Of a stretch of 64,000 bases of DNA, positions 1-7,970 are shown piece after piece. The notes under the pieces were generated by a model that searched no databases, had not been told where the DNA came from, and saw only the letters and a list, made by a program, of their open reading frames with translations. Position 1 is the stretch's first letter. Each line of letters opens with the position of its first letter. The translations under genes and the position numbers were made by a program. This DNA comes from Pseudomonadota bacterium (GTDB taxonomy: Bacteria; Pseudomonadota; Alphaproteobacteria; Rhodospirillales; Magnetospirillaceae): NCBI GenBank assembly GCA_021793155.1, contig JAJYTF010000025.1:1-64000 (forward strand), in the 5' to 3' direction.

Positions 1-1
1 G

Positions 2-49
2 ACGAAGCTTGCCCGCCGCTGGACCCGAAAGCCGCGCGCCAAGAAATAA
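2..49 (+). CDS. C-terminal tail of an unidentified gene cut by the window edge
   Basis: An open frame entering from the left edge reads TKLARRWTRKPRAKK and stops at TAA 47-49. The basic tail resembles the end of a nucleic-acid-binding protein, but 15 residues cannot identify it. It lies just left of the presumed IS66 boundary, so it could be the chromosomal gene next to the insertion. It may also be chance. Confidence 0.22.
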   Translation, partial: TKLARRWTRKPRAKK

Positions 50-117
50 CCGCGGCATCTTGTGCTGGTAGGGATTACGCCAGATTACGGGGAAGAGCGG
101 TAGGCGGCCTCGGCCGG

Positions 118-471
118 ATGCTTACGAGTGAGGTGCTGCACGGCCCGGAGCGGCGCCGACGCTGGACCGCGGATGAGAAAGCTCGGATTGTCGCCGAGAG
201 CCTGGCGCCGGATGCCGTGGCCAGTGCGGTCGCGCGGCGGCACGGCATTCATCCGAACCAGCTTTACGGTTGGCGGCGAGAACTGCGCGTGGCGACTGCT
301 GTGACAACGACGCCGCTGCCGGATTTTGTTCCGGTGGCGTTGACGGCGGAGCCGACGATGGCCGGCCCGGCAGTGGAAATTGCGTTTTGTGGTGCGGTGG
401 TGCGGGCCGTGCCCGGTGTCGACCTGGCGTTTCTGAATGACGTCCTGCGGGTGGTGAAGGCGCAAGGATGA
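118..471 (+). CDS. tnpA: IS66 transposition protein TnpA (Orf1)
   Basis: A 117-aa protein with the HTH_Tnp_1/IS66 Orf1 signature: RRRRWTADEKARIVAES near residues 12-28, then a second helix ending in the GIHPNQLYGWRRE motif at about residues 43-55. This is the sequence-recognition accessory protein of IS66 elements. It is the first gene of the element, and its stop overlaps the start of tnpB by ATGA, implying translational coupling. Full length for the family. Confidence 0.88.
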   Translation: MLTSEVLHGPERRRRWTADEKARIVAESLAPDAVASAVARRHGIHPNQLYGWRRELRVATAVTTTPLPDFVPVALTAEPTMAGPAVEIAFCGAVVRAVPGVDLAFLNDVLRVVKAQG

Positions 472-821
472 TTGTTCCCCCGGCCGGCGTCCGGGTGGTG
501 ATCGCCACGCGTCCGGTGGATTTCCGCAAAGGAGCCGATGGCCTGGCGGCGATCGCCCAGTCGGTTTTGCGCCTGGATCCGTTCTCTGGTTTGATCATCA
601 TCTTCCGGGCGAAACGGGCCGACCGGATCAAGCTGTTGGTCTGGGACGGCACGGGCCTGGTCCTGATTTGGAAGCGGCTTGAGCAAGGCGCGTTCCGCTG
701 GCCACCCATCACCGATGGGGTGATGCGGCTGTCGGCCGGGCAACTCGCGGCCCTCGTGGAGGGGTTGGATTGGTCGCGCGTTCACGTTCCACGGCAGGGC
801 CGTCCGAAGCTCGCGCAATGA
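468..821 (+). CDS. tnpB: IS66 accessory protein TnpB (Orf2)
   Basis: A 117-aa protein of the IS66 Orf2-like family. Recognisable parts are RVVIATRPVDFRKGADGLAA near residues 8-27, the central LIIIFRAKRADRIKLLVWDGTG stretch, and the LEQGAFRWP region. The TnpB family is required together with TnpA and TnpC for IS66 transposition, though its biochemical role is not settled. The start overlaps the tnpA stop (ATGA). Intact, with no frameshift seen. Confidence 0.92.
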   Translation: MIVPPAGVRVVIATRPVDFRKGADGLAAIAQSVLRLDPFSGLIIIFRAKRADRIKLLVWDGTGLVLIWKRLEQGAFRWPPITDGVMRLSAGQLAALVEGLDWSRVHVPRQGRPKLAQ

Positions 822-890
822 CGGTCAGAAATGGCGCTTTTGTGCCGCTCTCGACGTTACATCTCCTTGATTCTATGATATAAATTGTCC

Positions 891-2432
891 ATGGAATGTG
901 CCGTCGAAGATCTCCCCGACGATCCCGTTTTGCTGCGGGCGATGCTCCTGGCGGAGCGCGCCGAAAAGCAGCAATGGATCGAGCGGAACGCCCGCCTTGA
1001 ACAGTTGCTCAGCCAGTTGCGGCGGATGCAGTTCGGCAAGCGTTCGGAGAGGCTCGACGCCGACCAACTCAATCTGGCCTTCGAGGATATCGAGCAGGCG
1101 GTTGCCGAAGTGGCGGCCGAGGAAGAAAAGGCGAACCCCGAGTACAAGCGGGCACGCTCGGAAAAGCGGCGTGCCGGCCGGGGCTCCCTGCCGGATCATC
1201 TGCCGCAGGTCGATGTGGTGATCGAGCCGGAGGAAAACGCCTGTCCGTGCTGCGGTGGAGCGCTGCATGTCATCGGCGAGGACGTGTCGAAGCGTTTGGA
1301 CGTGATCCCGGCGCACTATCAGGTGATCGTTACCCATCGGCCGAAATACGCCTGCCGGGCCTGCGAAGGCAAGGTGGTCCAGGCCGCCGCGCCGGCCCAC
1401 CTGATCGAAGGCGGCCTGCCGACGGAACGCCTGGTCGCCAGCGTCCTGACCGCGAAATATGCCGACCACACGCCGCTTTACCGGCAGGCACAGATCCTCG
1501 CCCGGCAAGGCATTACCATCGAACGCAAGACCTTGGCCTTCTGGGTCGGCTATGCCGCCGCCGAGATGAAACCGCTGTGGCATCTGATGCGCGAAGATCT
1601 TCTCGGCTCGACGAAGATCTTCGTCGATGAAACCAAGGCGCCGGTGCTGGATCCTGGCCGAGGGCGGACCAAAACCGGTTACTTCTGGGCGATCGCCCGC
1701 GATGATCGACCATGGGGCGGCGGCGATCCGCCGATGGTGATCTACACCTACGCCCCCGGACGGGGCGGGAAACACGCCAACACGTTGCTGGCGACGTTCC
1801 GTGGCGTCCTGCAAGCCGACGGCTATCAGGTCTACAAGTCCTTCGCCTTGGCGCACGATGCCGTGACGGTGGCGCATTGCTGGGCGCATGCGCGGCGTGA
1901 GTTCTTTGACGTCAGCAAGCCATCGCCGATCGCCGAAGAAGCGCTGATCCGCATCGCCGCCCTCTACCAAATCGAAGAGGACATCCGCGGGCAAAGGGCC
2001 GAGGTCCGTCATGCCGTCCGCCAGGAAAAGACCAGGCCGCTGGTCGAGGCGTTCAAGACCTGGTGCGAGGCCAAGCTGGCGATGGTGTCCGGAAAGGCGC
2101 CGATCGCCGGGGCGATCCGCTATACCCTCAATCAATGGGAGGGCCTGACCCGCTTTCTCGACGATGGGCGCATCGAAATGGACAACAACACCGTCGAGAG
2201 ATGCATGCGCCCGATCGCCCTTAATCGGAAAAACGCCCTGTTCGCGGGACACGATGACGGCGCGGCCAACTGGGCGCTCATTGCGTCCCTCATCGAGACC
2301 TGCAAGCTCAACGGCGTCAATCCGCAAACCTACCTGACCGACGTGCTGACCAAGCTGGTGAATAACTGGCCCAATAGCCGTCTCGCCGAACTGACCCCAT
2401 GGGCCTGGGCCGCCGTCAACAAACCCTGCTGA
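891..2432 (+). CDS. tnpC: IS66-family DDE transposase TnpC
   Basis: The 513-aa catalytic transposase. Features in order: an N-terminal coiled-coil helix region (residues ~10-75, LEQLLSQLRRMQFGKRSE), a zinc-finger-like CPCCGGAL motif near residue 120, and the DDE domain. Its acidic residues lie in FVDETKAPVLDPG, QADGYQVYK and EMDNNTVERCMRPIALNRKN, the last being the very typical IS66 C-terminal signature. I chose ATG 891 over the in-frame TTG at 885. The length is normal and the frame is uninterrupted, so the element may still be active. Confidence 0.93.
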   Translation: MECAVEDLPDDPVLLRAMLLAERAEKQQWIERNARLEQLLSQLRRMQFGKRSERLDADQLNLAFEDIEQAVAEVAAEEEKANPEYKRARSEKRRAGRGSLPDHLPQVDVVIEPEENACPCCGGALHVIGEDVSKRLDVIPAHYQVIVTHRPKYACRACEGKVVQAAAPAHLIEGGLPTERLVASVLTAKYADHTPLYRQAQILARQGITIERKTLAFWVGYAAAEMKPLWHLMREDLLGSTKIFVDETKAPVLDPGRGRTKTGYFWAIARDDRPWGGGDPPMVIYTYAPGRGGKHANTLLATFRGVLQADGYQVYKSFALAHDAVTVAHCWAHARREFFDVSKPSPIAEEALIRIAALYQIEEDIRGQRAEVRHAVRQEKTRPLVEAFKTWCEAKLAMVSGKAPIAGAIRYTLNQWEGLTRFLDDGRIEMDNNTVERCMRPIALNRKNALFAGHDDGAANWALIASLIETCKLNGVNPQTYLTDVLTKLVNNWPNSRLAELTPWAWAAVNKPC

Positions 2433-2451
2433 ACGTCAAGCGCTCGTCAAA

Positions 2452-2472
2452 GGGTGATCGCGTCCCGCTTAC
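2452..2472 (-). repeat. right terminal inverted repeat of the IS66 element
   Basis: Read outward-in on the minus strand this begins GTAAGCGGGACGCGATC, the usual IS66 terminus. It lies 20 bp after the tnpC stop. The next eight bases (2473-2480, TTCGCATG) would be the target duplication if the left copy could be found. Confidence 0.6.
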
Positions 2473-2540
2473 TTCGCATGTCCGTGAGGATTTACAAAAT
2501 CATGGTTCATCCGATATTCTGTAAACAACGGGAGGGTGCC

Positions 2541-3593
2541 ATGTTTTCTGAACGGCTCAAGCTCGCCAGAAAGCGGGAGGGATTGTCGCTCCGCGATCTG
2601 GCCGATCGGGTGAACAACGTCGTCTCCGCCCAGGCGATCGGCAAGTACGAGCGCGGCGAGATGATGCCGGGGTCGGCGGCGGCCATCGCCCTGGCCAAGG
2701 CTCTGCGCGTTTCCGTCAGCTACCTGCTCAGCCCGACCGAGATCGCCTTGGAAGGGGTGGAGTTCCGCAAGAAGGTTTCGGCTGGTGTGAAGGATCGGGC
2801 CATGGTCGAGGCTGCGGTCATCGACCATGTCGATCGCTATCTCCAAGTCGAGGAAGTGCTCGGGATCGCCAGCGCGCAATGGTCCGAGCCGGAAGGTGCT
2901 CCGTACCCGGTCCGCACCCTGGACGACGCGGAGGCGGCGGCCGAGGCCGTCCGGGATGCCTGGGATCTCGGCAGCAACCCGATCCCCGACGTAACCGAGA
3001 TCCTTGAAGCGCGGGGGATCAAGGTGCTCAAGCGCCCGTTCCCGTCGGCGGTTGATGGCCTGTCCTGCCGGGTCCGCCGGGCCGACGGCGAAGTCGTCCC
3101 GGTCATCGTCTGCTCCGACGAAAAATCGATCGAGCGGCAGCGCTTCACCCTGGCCCACGAACTCGGCCATCTGGTCATGGATGTGTCCAGCGATCTGGAT
3201 GAGGAGAAGGCGTGCCATCGGTTTGCCGGCGCCTTCCTGGCGCCCAAGGCCGAGTTGGTCGAAGAAATCGGCTCCCGCCGGCACACGCTGTCGTATCCCG
3301 AGCTGATGGAAATCAAGCAGATGTTCGGGCTCAGCGCGGCGGCCTTGGTCGTCCGCCTGCGCGATCTCGGCATTATCTCCGAGGGAACCCTGCGCGGTAT
3401 TTTCCTGGGCGTGGGCCGCACCTGGCGTCAGAAGGAACCGGCGCCGCTGGAACGCCAAGAACCGACCCGCCGTTTCCGGCGCCTGTGCTTCCGCGCCCTG
3501 GCCGAGGACGCGATCTCTTCCTCGAAGGCGGCGGAATTGCTGGGCCTGTCGGTCAGCGCCATCGAGCGCACCATGCTCGGACCGGCGGAGTGA
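2541..3593 (+). CDS. XRE-family HTH regulator fused to ImmA/IrrE-type zinc metallopeptidase
   Basis: A 350-aa protein. The N-terminal XRE-type HTH (residues ~1-65: FSERLKLARKREGLSLRDLADRV then AIGKYERGEMMP) is followed by a linker and a COG2856/DUF955 metallopeptidase domain. The zinc motif is H206-E207-L-G-H210 within LAHELGHLVMD, followed by CHRFAGAFLAPK, the usual third-ligand region. A C-terminal ~50-residue helical segment ends in a second HTH-like stretch (SSKAAELLGLSVSAIERT). The ATG at 2541 has a GGGAGG ribosome site, and the longer frame from 2454 lacks one. The stop is 6 bp before a PIN-domain gene, so the two probably form an operon. Proteins of this kind cleave or relieve repressors (ImmA, IrrE); here the DNA-binding and peptidase parts are in one chain. 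Confidence 0.88.
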   Translation: MFSERLKLARKREGLSLRDLADRVNNVVSAQAIGKYERGEMMPGSAAAIALAKALRVSVSYLLSPTEIALEGVEFRKKVSAGVKDRAMVEAAVIDHVDRYLQVEEVLGIASAQWSEPEGAPYPVRTLDDAEAAAEAVRDAWDLGSNPIPDVTEILEARGIKVLKRPFPSAVDGLSCRVRRADGEVVPVIVCSDEKSIERQRFTLAHELGHLVMDVSSDLDEEKACHRFAGAFLAPKAELVEEIGSRRHTLSYPELMEIKQMFGLSAAALVVRLRDLGIISEGTLRGIFLGVGRTWRQKEPAPLERQEPTRRFRRLCFRALAEDAISSSKAAELLGLSVSAIERTMLGPAE

Positions 3594-3599
3594 TGGCGG

Positions 3600-4100
3600 G
3601 TGCGGGTCCTCGTCAGCGACAGCTCGGTCCTGTTGGAGATGGCGAAGCGCGGCCTGCTGCCGGCGATGTTCCGGTTGCCGTTCGAGTTCGTGGTCCCCGA
3701 TCTGCTGTTCGAAGAGGAACTGATCGATCTCGGCGAGTACACCCGCGATGACCTGCGGAGCTTTGGCTTGCGGGTTGAGGGACTTGATCCGGTCGGGGTG
3801 ACCACCGCCTTGTCCTATCAGGCGCGGCGTCGGCGCCTGAGTTTGGTCGATTGCTTCGCCCTCGCCCTGGCGTCGCGCCGGGGATATCGGCTGCTCACCG
3901 GCGACAAGGCGATGCGCAGCTTCGCCGAGGCCGAGGCGATCGAGGTAAATGGCGTCCTGTGGCTGGTGGACGAGATGATTGCCGCCAACGTAGTGCCGGC
4001 CGGCGACGTTCTGGCGGTCCTCATCGCGATGCGTGACGATCCCCGGTGTCATTTGCCTGGGCACGAGTTGGCCTCCCGGATCGATCTGTTGTCCCGCTGA
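3600..4100 (+). CDS. PIN-domain protein, putative toxin/RNase partner of the HTH-peptidase
   Basis: A 166-aa protein beginning at GTG 3600. The PIN-like fold is suggested by an N-terminal strand with an acidic residue (RVLVSDSSVLLEM, D7), E39/E40 in LLFEEELID, D84 in SLVDCFALALA and D102 in YRLLTGDKAMR. These positions match the metal-binding acidic cluster of PIN nucleases, and the VD..ALA..R...LLTGDK..R pattern is typical. It follows the HTH-ImmA gene by 6 bp. Pairing of Xre/COG2856 proteins with PIN proteins is a known type of predicted toxin-antitoxin or regulatory pair. Activity is inferred, not shown. Confidence 0.72.
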   Translation: MRVLVSDSSVLLEMAKRGLLPAMFRLPFEFVVPDLLFEEELIDLGEYTRDDLRSFGLRVEGLDPVGVTTALSYQARRRRLSLVDCFALALASRRGYRLLTGDKAMRSFAEAEAIEVNGVLWLVDEMIAANVVPAGDVLAVLIAMRDDPRCHLPGHELASRIDLLSR

Positions 4101-4266
4101 GTATGACCCAGTGCGGATTCCGATCGTTCCGGCCAGGTATTCCAATAATTATCCGGCCACCTGCACCGATGTGATTTCGGCCCCTTTTGGGTGACGGTTT
4201 CCCGGCAGGTCTGATTGCTCATCGCACGGTGATGGTGTTCCAGTCAAGGTTGTGGCGCCCTGTTGG

Positions 4267-5010
4267 TCATGGCTCGTCCTTTGCCGGGCGGCGTTTGCGC
4301 AAGGATTCGCCGTTGAGATCGATGCGGTAGGCGGCGTGAACGATGCGGTCGAGGATCGCATCGCCGAGGGTGGGGTCCGCAATAATTTCGTGCCAGCGGT
4401 CCACGGGGACCTGACTGGTGATGAGGAGCGAGCCGCGCCCGCAGCGATCGTCAACGATCTCGAGCAGATCGCGACGATGCTCGGGGGCCAACGGTTCCGG
4501 CCCCCAGTCGTCGAGGATGAGCAGATTGACCCTGGCCAGGCTGGCCAGCAGCTTGGCGTATCGGCCATCGCCACGGGCCAGGTCGAGGGCGGCGAAGAGA
4601 CGCGGCGCCCTGTGATAGAGGACGGAGAAGTCCTCGCGGCAGGCCTTGTGGCCGAGGGCACAGGCCAACCAGCTTTTGCCGATGCCGGTTGGTCCGCAGA
4701 GGATCAGATGGCGGTGATCGCGGATCCATTGGCAGCTGGCGAGCTGCAGGAAGAGGGTACGGTCCAGCCCGCGCATGGCGCGGTAATCGACGTCTTCAAC
4801 CGTGGCGACCTGGCGTAGCTTGGCCCGATGGGCCCGCGCCTCGAAGCGCTTCTGGCGGCGCAGCGTGATCTCGTGTTCGAGCAGAACGGCCAGCCATTCA
4901 GCGTGGCTCAACTCCGCGGCCGCGGGATTGGTTTCCAGATCCTTGAAGCCCTTGGTGCAGCCGTGCAGGCCGAGATCGTGGAGCAGGTCGAGGGTGGGAT
5001 GAGACAACAT
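4267..5010 (-). CDS. istB: IstB-type AAA+ ATPase of an IS21-family element
   Basis: A 247-aa IS21 helper ATPase. The N-terminal IstB domain (TLDLLHDLGLHGCTKGF) is followed by the AAA+ core with Walker A GPTGIGKS at about residue 108, Walker B LLILDDWGPEPL and sensor-1 LLITSQVP; HAAYRIDLNGESLRK is the family C-terminus. The start at 5010 has a GAGGAG ribosome site 7 bp upstream; the longer TTG start at 5025 would absorb that site. It lies just downstream of the truncated istA. IstB loads and directs the IstA transposase, so without an intact istA it is probably an orphan. Confidence 0.9.
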   Translation of the reverse strand: MLSHPTLDLLHDLGLHGCTKGFKDLETNPAAAELSHAEWLAVLLEHEITLRRQKRFEARAHRAKLRQVATVEDVDYRAMRGLDRTLFLQLASCQWIRDHRHLILCGPTGIGKSWLACALGHKACREDFSVLYHRAPRLFAALDLARGDGRYAKLLASLARVNLLILDDWGPEPLAPEHRRDLLEIVDDRCGRGSLLITSQVPVDRWHEIIADPTLGDAILDRIVHAAYRIDLNGESLRKRRPAKDEP

Positions 5011-5021
5011 CGGAGGTCTCC

Positions 5022-5415
5022 TCAATGGTAAAAGCCGCTGCCGCGGATGTTGGCGTGGAACAGGGGGAGATCGGCGGCGGCCTTCTGCTTGGGCTTGCGG
5101 CCCAGGTTGTTGTCGAGGATCGATGCCAGGCTCTTCGACGACAGGGCGCCGATCTCCAGGGCGTGGGCGCAGGCCGCTTCAGCCTGCTCGCGGTCGACAC
5201 CCCGCAGCCGTTTCAAGATGCCGAGACAGGACCGGAAGCCCTGTTCGGGATGGGGCCGGCAGGCCAGGATGGCAATGATCAGCGCCTCGGTCTGGGGACC
5301 GATGTTGGCGGCATCACGGCGGAAGCGTGCCTCGCTCCAGCCGGCGTAATGGCGGTGCGCGCTCGGCATGTGCTCCGGCACGGTGCGATGCCGCAGGCTG
5401 CTGCCGTAGAGACGG
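5022..5415 (-). pseudogene. istA: truncated istA transposase (C-terminal ~130 residues only)
   Basis: The last ~130 codons of a leftward frame match the IstA C-terminus: RTVPEHMPSAHRHYAGW, IGPQTEALIIAILACRPHPEQ, FRSCLGILKRLRG and the LASILDNNLGRKP end, stopping at 5022. The catalytic DDE core and the N-terminal HTH are absent. Upstream of about 5415 the frame continues into unrelated low-complexity translation. The gene is therefore a remnant cut by deletion or insertion. Confidence 0.75.
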
Positions 5416-5669
5416 ATATGGCATTTCGATGGCATGCCGATTTCATCCGTGTGGCTGGTTGCACCGAGCAATGCCCAGGCAATTTCTTCCTCCAAGCCAG
5501 CGCGAATTTTCCGCGCCGGCCGTCGCCTGGAGAACCCACACGCATCCGGCCATGCAACTGAAACGGCTCGCCGTCTGGGATCGGCTTGGATGGCATATCC
5601 GTTGCTTTCACGATCCATAGGATGTTCCCGCGATGAAGCGGAGAACTTCGGTGGAAAGGAGTTTGTACC

Positions 5670-5975
5670 ATGACGCCTGTGAGCCTTCCGATGTGGTTTA
5701 TGCTCGTCGTACTGACTGCCGTGCCTGTCCATATTTCAGTGAACAAAGGCGTGGCACGGTGGCGCAGAAACTATGAAATATCGTCCATGGTCACGATGAC
5801 CGTCGTCATGGCGGTCTGCCGCGTTTTCCTGCCGCTGATGCAAGGCTGCGCGCTGGATCCGAAAGAGGCAGGCAAGCTGCTTCTGACATCCTGTGTCTTC
5901 GGGGGAGTCTTCGGCGCACCGATCGGTTTGATGTTCAGGGCCATGACAGGTCATTCGCGTGCCAGACCCGCTTAA
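5670..5975 (+). CDS. small two-to-three-helix membrane protein of unknown function
   Basis: A 101-aa protein with hydrophobic segments at about residues 6-24 (LPMWFMLVVLTAVPVHI), 38-57 (MVTMTVVMAVCRVFLPLM) and 69-90 (LLLTSCVFGGVFGAPIGLMF). The start at 5670 has a good AAGGAG ribosome site 7 bp upstream, which supports a real gene. I do not recognise a family. It sits between the IS21 and IS110 remnants, with about 220 bp lacking any gene I can support on its right. Confidence 0.6.
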   Translation: MTPVSLPMWFMLVVLTAVPVHISVNKGVARWRRNYEISSMVTMTVVMAVCRVFLPLMQGCALDPKEAGKLLLTSCVFGGVFGAPIGLMFRAMTGHSRARPA

Positions 5976-6197
5976 GCCGCTTCCCCGGCCGTCGACGGAA
6001 TGATCGACGGTTGGGTGGCAAGAGGGCCCTCTTACCGCATCAGGACGATTAATCGGCAAGTGAGGCATAACCCCGGGGTGCGCCAGAAAATTGTCCGACT
6101 GCCGGCGCATCCTTCGAGACGCCGCCTTCGGCGGCTCCTCAGATGCTATGGGGCGGCGGCGAGGAATGGCACCATCGTCGCTCTTCGAACTTCGCCG

Positions 6198-6341
6198 ATG
6201 GAGCGCCCCATGCCCAAAATCAATGATTTGAGCCGATGCCTCGCCGCCTTCGAGCAGGATAGCACGCTGGTCGCGGTAATCGAGATGAGCCTGTCGAGTT
6301 GGCTCGTCGGGTTCAATGCATTCGGCGCGCGAACACCTTGA
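6198..6341 (+). pseudogene. N-terminal fragment of an IS110-family transposase
   Basis: The frame from ATG 6198 reads PKINDLSRCLAAF, EQDSTLVAVIEMSLSSWLV and then diverges. That opening is the typical start of one IS110-family group, in which a conserved SSWLVAG...PG.ER..LKK region would follow. Here homology stops at about 6308 and a stop follows at 6341. The DEDD and C-terminal catalytic regions are missing. Upstream, 5976-6197 holds no gene I can support and may be the IS leader. Confidence 0.55.
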
Positions 6342-6416
6342 TATTTTAGGCAATCGATACCAACACACAGGATGTGTGCGTCAACTGAGACCCGCAAATT
6401 GGCCAATTCGGAACAA

Positions 6417-7325
6417 ATGAATCACCGCTTCAAGTTCACCGCCATGGGTTCTCCATGTCAGTTGTGCCTTTCCTCGGTCGACCGCGGGAAAGCGGAAGCG
6501 GTCGCATCTGCGATGATTGGGGAAATCGCTCGCATAGAGGCCAAATATTCACGCTATCGTCCCGACAGCACTCTGTCGCAGGTGAATCGCGTCGCCGGCC
6601 GCGGAGCAAGCGTCGAACTTGATCCCGAGACGGCCGCGATCATCGATTACGCCTATGCCTGTTACCGGAAAAGCGGAGGGCTGTTCGATGTCAGTGCCGG
6701 TTGCCTGCGTCTTGCGTGGGATTTTTCCGAGGCGCGTCTGCCGGATTCGCACCAAGTCGAATTGATCCTGCAGCGTGTCGGTCTCGACAAATTGCATTGG
6801 GAACCGCCATGGCTGACCTTTCTGGCATCGGGCATGGAGCTGGATCTTGGCGGCATCGGCAAGGAATACGCCGTCGATCGGGCAATCGAAATCTGCCTGG
6901 AACAAGGGGTCAACAACGGCTTTATCGATCTAGGTGGGGATATTCGCGTGGCAGGTCCGCAGCCGGACGGCTCTCCCTGGCCGATCCGCGTGCGTCACCC
7001 GAGAAACGCCGACGGCTTCGCGGCTTGCCTGAGCGTTGCCACGGGAGCAGTGGCTACCAGTGGCGACTACGAGAAATTCATCGATGTGGCCGGCAAACGC
7101 TACTGCCATATTCTTGACGCGCGGTCGGGATGGCCGGTTCAAGGGTTGGCCGCGGTCACCGTGGTGGCCGACAGCTGCCTGGTGGCGGGCAGCGTCGCCA
7201 CCATCGCCATGCTGAAGGGGCGGGGGGGGATCGCCTGGCTGGAGGAACTCGGAGTTCCTCACTTGTGGATCGATCTGGAAGGAAGGCAGGGCTCGAAAGC
7301 CCTGACCGAAACCTCCGCTCCTTAA
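6417..7325 (+). CDS. apbE: FAD:protein FMN transferase (ApbE family)
   Basis: A 302-aa ApbE-family protein, which transfers FMN from FAD to a Thr/Ser of target flavoproteins using Mg2+. Visible motifs: AMGSPCQL at the start, YSRYRPDSTLSQVN, GLFDVSAG, the central MELDLGGIGKEYAVDRA, GFIDLGGDIRV, VATGAVATSGDYEKF and HILDARSGWPVQGLAAVTV, whose Asp and Thr positions match the metal site. There is no signal peptide or lipobox, unlike many ApbE proteins, so it is probably cytoplasmic. The start is uncertain: ATG 6417 gives the usual family N-terminus, and ATG 6372 would add 15 residues. It converges on, and overlaps by 4 bp, the EF-hand gene. Confidence 0.88.
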   Translation: MNHRFKFTAMGSPCQLCLSSVDRGKAEAVASAMIGEIARIEAKYSRYRPDSTLSQVNRVAGRGASVELDPETAAIIDYAYACYRKSGGLFDVSAGCLRLAWDFSEARLPDSHQVELILQRVGLDKLHWEPPWLTFLASGMELDLGGIGKEYAVDRAIEICLEQGVNNGFIDLGGDIRVAGPQPDGSPWPIRVRHPRNADGFAACLSVATGAVATSGDYEKFIDVAGKRYCHILDARSGWPVQGLAAVTVVADSCLVAGSVATIAMLKGRGGIAWLEELGVPHLWIDLEGRQGSKALTETSAP

Positions 7326-7756
7326 ACCAGGATATTGATTCCGCCGGTCGCCGAGGCGGCGGCCGAGCCGGTGCCCAGGCTGTTCAGGGTCTGCCCGGCG
7401 GTGGTCAGCGTGTTTGGCGCCGTTGCTCCGCTACCGTCGTGCTGTTGGCCGCCCTTCTTGACCGCTGCCATGACGTTCTTCATCCCGGTGACGAAATCGG
7501 CCTTCGCCACGCTGCCGGTGCCGTTCGGGTCGAGTTGCGACCACACGGCATTCGCTCCCTGGGCGGCGATGCCCGCCGGCGGGTTCATCGTCTGGAAGGC
7601 CTGGGTAAACTGCGCCAGGGTAATGCTGCCGCTGCCGCTGTTGTCGATAGCGTCGAAAAGATTCGACATCTTTTGCTGTGGCGGCATTCTGGAACTCGCG
7701 CCCGTAGTCGGCATGACGCCGCCGCCTGCGCCGATCCCCGTCACTGTCATGCTCAT
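7322..7756 (-). CDS. small EF-hand calcium-binding protein
   Basis: A 144-aa protein with two EF-hand loops: D-N-S-G-S-G-S-I-T-L-A-Q at about residues 39-50 (FDAIDNSGSGSITLAQF) and D-P-N-G-T-G-S-V-A-K-A-D near residues 78-89. Both have Asp/Asn/Ser at the X, Y and Z positions, and both lack the usual Glu at position 12 (Gln and Asp instead). The rest is Gly/Ala/Thr/Ser rich. No signal peptide is visible. The start at ATG 7756 has GGAGAG just upstream; the longer TTG start at 7774 would overlap that site. Function unknown; a Ca2+ buffer, sensor or exported adhesin-like protein are possibilities. Confidence 0.72.
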   Translation of the reverse strand: MSMTVTGIGAGGGVMPTTGASSRMPPQQKMSNLFDAIDNSGSGSITLAQFTQAFQTMNPPAGIAAQGANAVWSQLDPNGTGSVAKADFVTGMKNVMAAVKKGGQQHDGSGATAPNTLTTAGQTLNSLGTGSAAASATGGINILV

Positions 7757-7970
7757 CTCGCTCTCTCCGGACAAGAAGCCGGCGCCCGATGGCGCCTCGA
7801 CACGCCATCACAAGCAAGAGTCGGGCCATGTTGCCTGAGCAGTGCAAGTTATTGGATCAGCGCCAAAAATCCAGATTGCCGTCTGGCGGCGGCCGGCACA
7901 TTTTGCCGTTGATCGGCCGAAGCGGCCAAATTTTCCCCCGGCCCCCATCCTTGAGTCGCCGCCGGTTTCA

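Larger units (their letters stand above)
68..2472 (+). mobile_element. IS66-family insertion sequence, apparently complete
   Basis: Three consecutive genes in the canonical IS66 order (tnpA, tnpB, tnpC) are all full length. The right end is convincing: CGCTTAC at 2466-2472 is the complement of the GTAAGCG terminus usual for IS66. The left end is uncertain. The best candidate begins GTA at 68 and shares GTA at positions 1-3 and ACGC at positions 10-13 with the right terminus at the same offset. I could not find a matching 8-bp target duplication, so the left boundary, or one end of the element, may have diverged. Confidence 0.6.
4170..5415 (-). mobile_element. IS21-family remnant (istB complete, istA truncated)
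   Basis: A leftward istA-tail/istB pair with the classic short junction. The istB-distal end is probably near 4170, where TGTGATTTCGGCCCC precedes a TTTTGGGTGACGG motif of the type found at IS21 ends. The other end, with most of istA, has been lost at about 5415, so the element cannot transpose by itself. No target duplication can be defined. Confidence 0.5.

Noticed and set aside
873-2327. 484-aa open frame antisense to tnpC
   Set aside because: It mirrors the IS66 transposase, which has clear domain motifs. Long antisense frames are expected in GC-rich coding DNA.
2469-4145. 558-aa open frame antisense to the HTH-peptidase and PIN genes
   Set aside because: Composition is Arg/Gln/His/Gly rich and it has no motifs; the sense genes have good ribosome sites and catalytic motifs.
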